Source: Cyclobacteriaceae bacterium
GTDB lineage: Bacteria; Bacteroidota; Bacteroidia; Cytophagales; Cyclobacteriaceae
NCBI GenBank assembly: GCA_025455225.1
Contig: JALOMY010000107.1
Coordinates: 1-8,615, forward strand
Length of the DNA: 8,615 bases
Reading direction: 5' to 3'
Position 1 is the first letter of the stretch. Each line of letters opens with the position of its first letter. The notes under the pieces were generated by a model. That model did no database searches. It was given only the letters and a program-made list of their open reading frames with translations, and was not told the DNA's origin. A program made the position numbers and the translations under genes. Below, piece by piece: positions 7,671 to 8,615 of the stretch.

Positions 7671-7976
7671 TTATTCCCCTACGGTAAAATAACTTCCAAG
7701 ATGATTCTCCTCATGGGTCAGTCCATCACACAACTGATCTAACTCAGCATAAGACTGGGCAAAGGCTTCTTTAAAGCGCAAATAAGCCTGTTGTGATTTC
7801 CATCGGTCAATGGTCATAAAGTTGAGCTCTTCGCCTTCCAGTTGAAGCAAATCAGTTGATATATATTCGTTGGATTGCTGAAAAAGCCTGGCCCAGGTAC
7901 CGTTGGAATTATAGTGCTCCCTGAATGTATGTATGCAATTTTGCTTAACCCGGTATGACCACAGGATAACGTACAT
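7671..7976 (-). CDS. ABM-fold (antibiotic biosynthesis monooxygenase-like) small protein
   Basis: This 101-residue protein is predicted to be cytoplasmic, with the dimeric ferredoxin-like alpha/beta-barrel fold of the ABM family. Support comes from the first strand right at the N-terminus (MYVILWSYRVK), the helix CIHTFREHY, the GTWARLFQQS segment (26-35) leading to a second strand (TDLLQL), and strand LNFMTIDRWKS followed by helix AYLRFKEAF. This order is typical of the family. ABM proteins range from quinol monooxygenases to heme-binding and purely structural members, and no residue here fixes the activity. The ATG at 7974-7976 is preferred because it places the first beta strand at the N-terminus. 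An upstream in-frame TTG at 8007-8009 would give 112 residues and overlap the end of the preceding gene by a few bases (translational coupling), so it cannot be excluded. No clear ribosome binding site decides between them. The M20 gene follows 31 nt downstream. Confidence 0.78.
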   Translation of the reverse strand: MYVILWSYRVKQNCIHTFREHYNSNGTWARLFQQSNEYISTDLLQLEGEELNFMTIDRWKSQQAYLRFKEAFAQSYAELDQLCDGLTHEENHLGSYFTVGE

Positions 7977-8005
7977 CTTGTCAGCGTTAAACCTAAAGGA
8001 AAAGA

Positions 8006-8615
8006 TCAAAATCCGTCATCATCTTCTTTCTTCTCCTTCTTTTTAATGGCTTTGGATTCGCCATATAAACTGTACGGAACATTTATACCCAGGTAGTCTT
8101 TACGAAAGCTGTTGACAAATTCAAGCGTTTCATCTTCCGTTCCGGGGATAAATACCATTTCACCAATTTTTGCTTTGCCGGAATTGGTGCGCTTGGCTAC
8201 CGCAGTATTGAACTCATTATTGGAGGAATACAATAACATACGGTTATCTTCATAACCCACGTAATACCAGGATTCCGGAGATGCTTTGATAAAGACATTA
8301 AATACCGGCCCACCATCTTCGTTCTTTCTGAATTCCATGAATCCTTCAAACGAGGCGTTGATATCAGTACGGTTAATGTTGGAAAGCCCCAGATTACCTT
8401 CGCTGTAAAATGCCTTTTTCTTGGCCGACCACTTGAGATTAACATCGGCAAAGGTTAATGGCCGTGCAGTTTGAGGAATGGTTGCCAGTGAAACATATCC
8501 TTGTGAACTTTGCTTGTCGTATTCCTGGGCCATACGTTCACCAACTATATCCGAAATCTTGTAAAGCAACTCCGTAGGATCACCAATACCTTCCTCTGCG
8601 CCTTCGTTCTTGATT
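8006..8615 (-). CDS. C-terminal part of an unrecognised protein, truncated at the right window edge
   Basis: The frame is open from the stop TGA at 8006-8008 to the right edge, giving 202 codons with no in-frame stop. A TTG at 8567-8569 could be taken as a start, but the same frame continues upstream (EEGIGDPTELLYKISD), so the true start almost certainly lies outside the window. I do not recognise a family. The fragment has a helical start (LYKISDIVGERMAQEYD), a beta-rich middle with repeated aromatic strands (ADVNLKWSAKKKAFYSEG, NVFIKASPESWYYVGYED), a helix near the end (DETLEFVNSFRKDYLG) and a charged tail (KKKEKKEDDDGF). No membrane segment and no known catalytic motif are visible. It ends 29 nt before the ABM start, or overlaps it if the TTG start of that gene is used, so it probably heads a transcript with the ABM and M20 genes. 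The coding frame is well supported, the function is unknown. Confidence 0.8.
   Translation of the reverse strand, partial: IKNEGAEEGIGDPTELLYKISDIVGERMAQEYDKQSSQGYVSLATIPQTARPLTFADVNLKWSAKKKAFYSEGNLGLSNINRTDINASFEGFMEFRKNEDGGPVFNVFIKASPESWYYVGYEDNRMLLYSSNNEFNTAVAKRTNSGKAKIGEMVFIPGTEDETLEFVNSFRKDYLGINVPYSLYGESKAIKKKEKKEDDDGF

Overview
The window looks like an ordinary chromosomal segment of a Bacteroidota (Cytophagales-like) bacterium. The reasons are moderate GC with AT-rich spacers, starts without clear Shine-Dalgarno sequences, and protein types typical of that phylum: a large DsbD with a GHGCTNCRE thioredoxin motif, a patatin fused to a POTRA and outer-membrane barrel, and a MepM/Csd3-like M23 peptidase. 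The phylum call is inference from protein style; no marker gene is present.

All seven genes lie on the minus strand, so they are read from the right edge to the left. From right to left they are: the C-terminal part of an unrecognised protein that runs off the right edge (8006-8615); a small ABM-fold (antibiotic biosynthesis monooxygenase-like) protein (7671-7976); an M20 dipeptidase of the CNDP type (6281-7639); a full-length DsbD-type thiol:disulfide interchange protein (4010-6091); an M23 peptidoglycan endopeptidase-like protein (2614-3873); a patatin/POTRA/barrel protein resembling type Vd autotransporters (210-2507); and the first 36 codons of a further exported protein that runs off the left edge (1-110).

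The three right-hand genes are tightly spaced (gaps of 29 and 31 nt) and may be one transcript. It probably ends at a hairpin just after the M20 stop. DsbD, the M23 protein and the patatin each sit behind spacers of 106-189 nt. Terminator-like hairpins lie after M20, after dsbD and after the patatin, so these are probably separate units rather than one operon. The four left-hand genes all encode proteins with N-terminal signal sequences, so this half has an envelope theme: periplasmic redox supply, peptidoglycan cleavage and outer-membrane/secreted lipase. The theme alone does not show that they work together.

I see no mobile element, CRISPR array, tRNA or rRNA, and no gene-free stretch longer than 300 bases. 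I found no convincing undescribed system. The most notable points are a His-to-Cys change at a zinc-ligand position of the M23 peptidase, the type Vd-like architecture of the patatin, and the two truncated genes at the edges.
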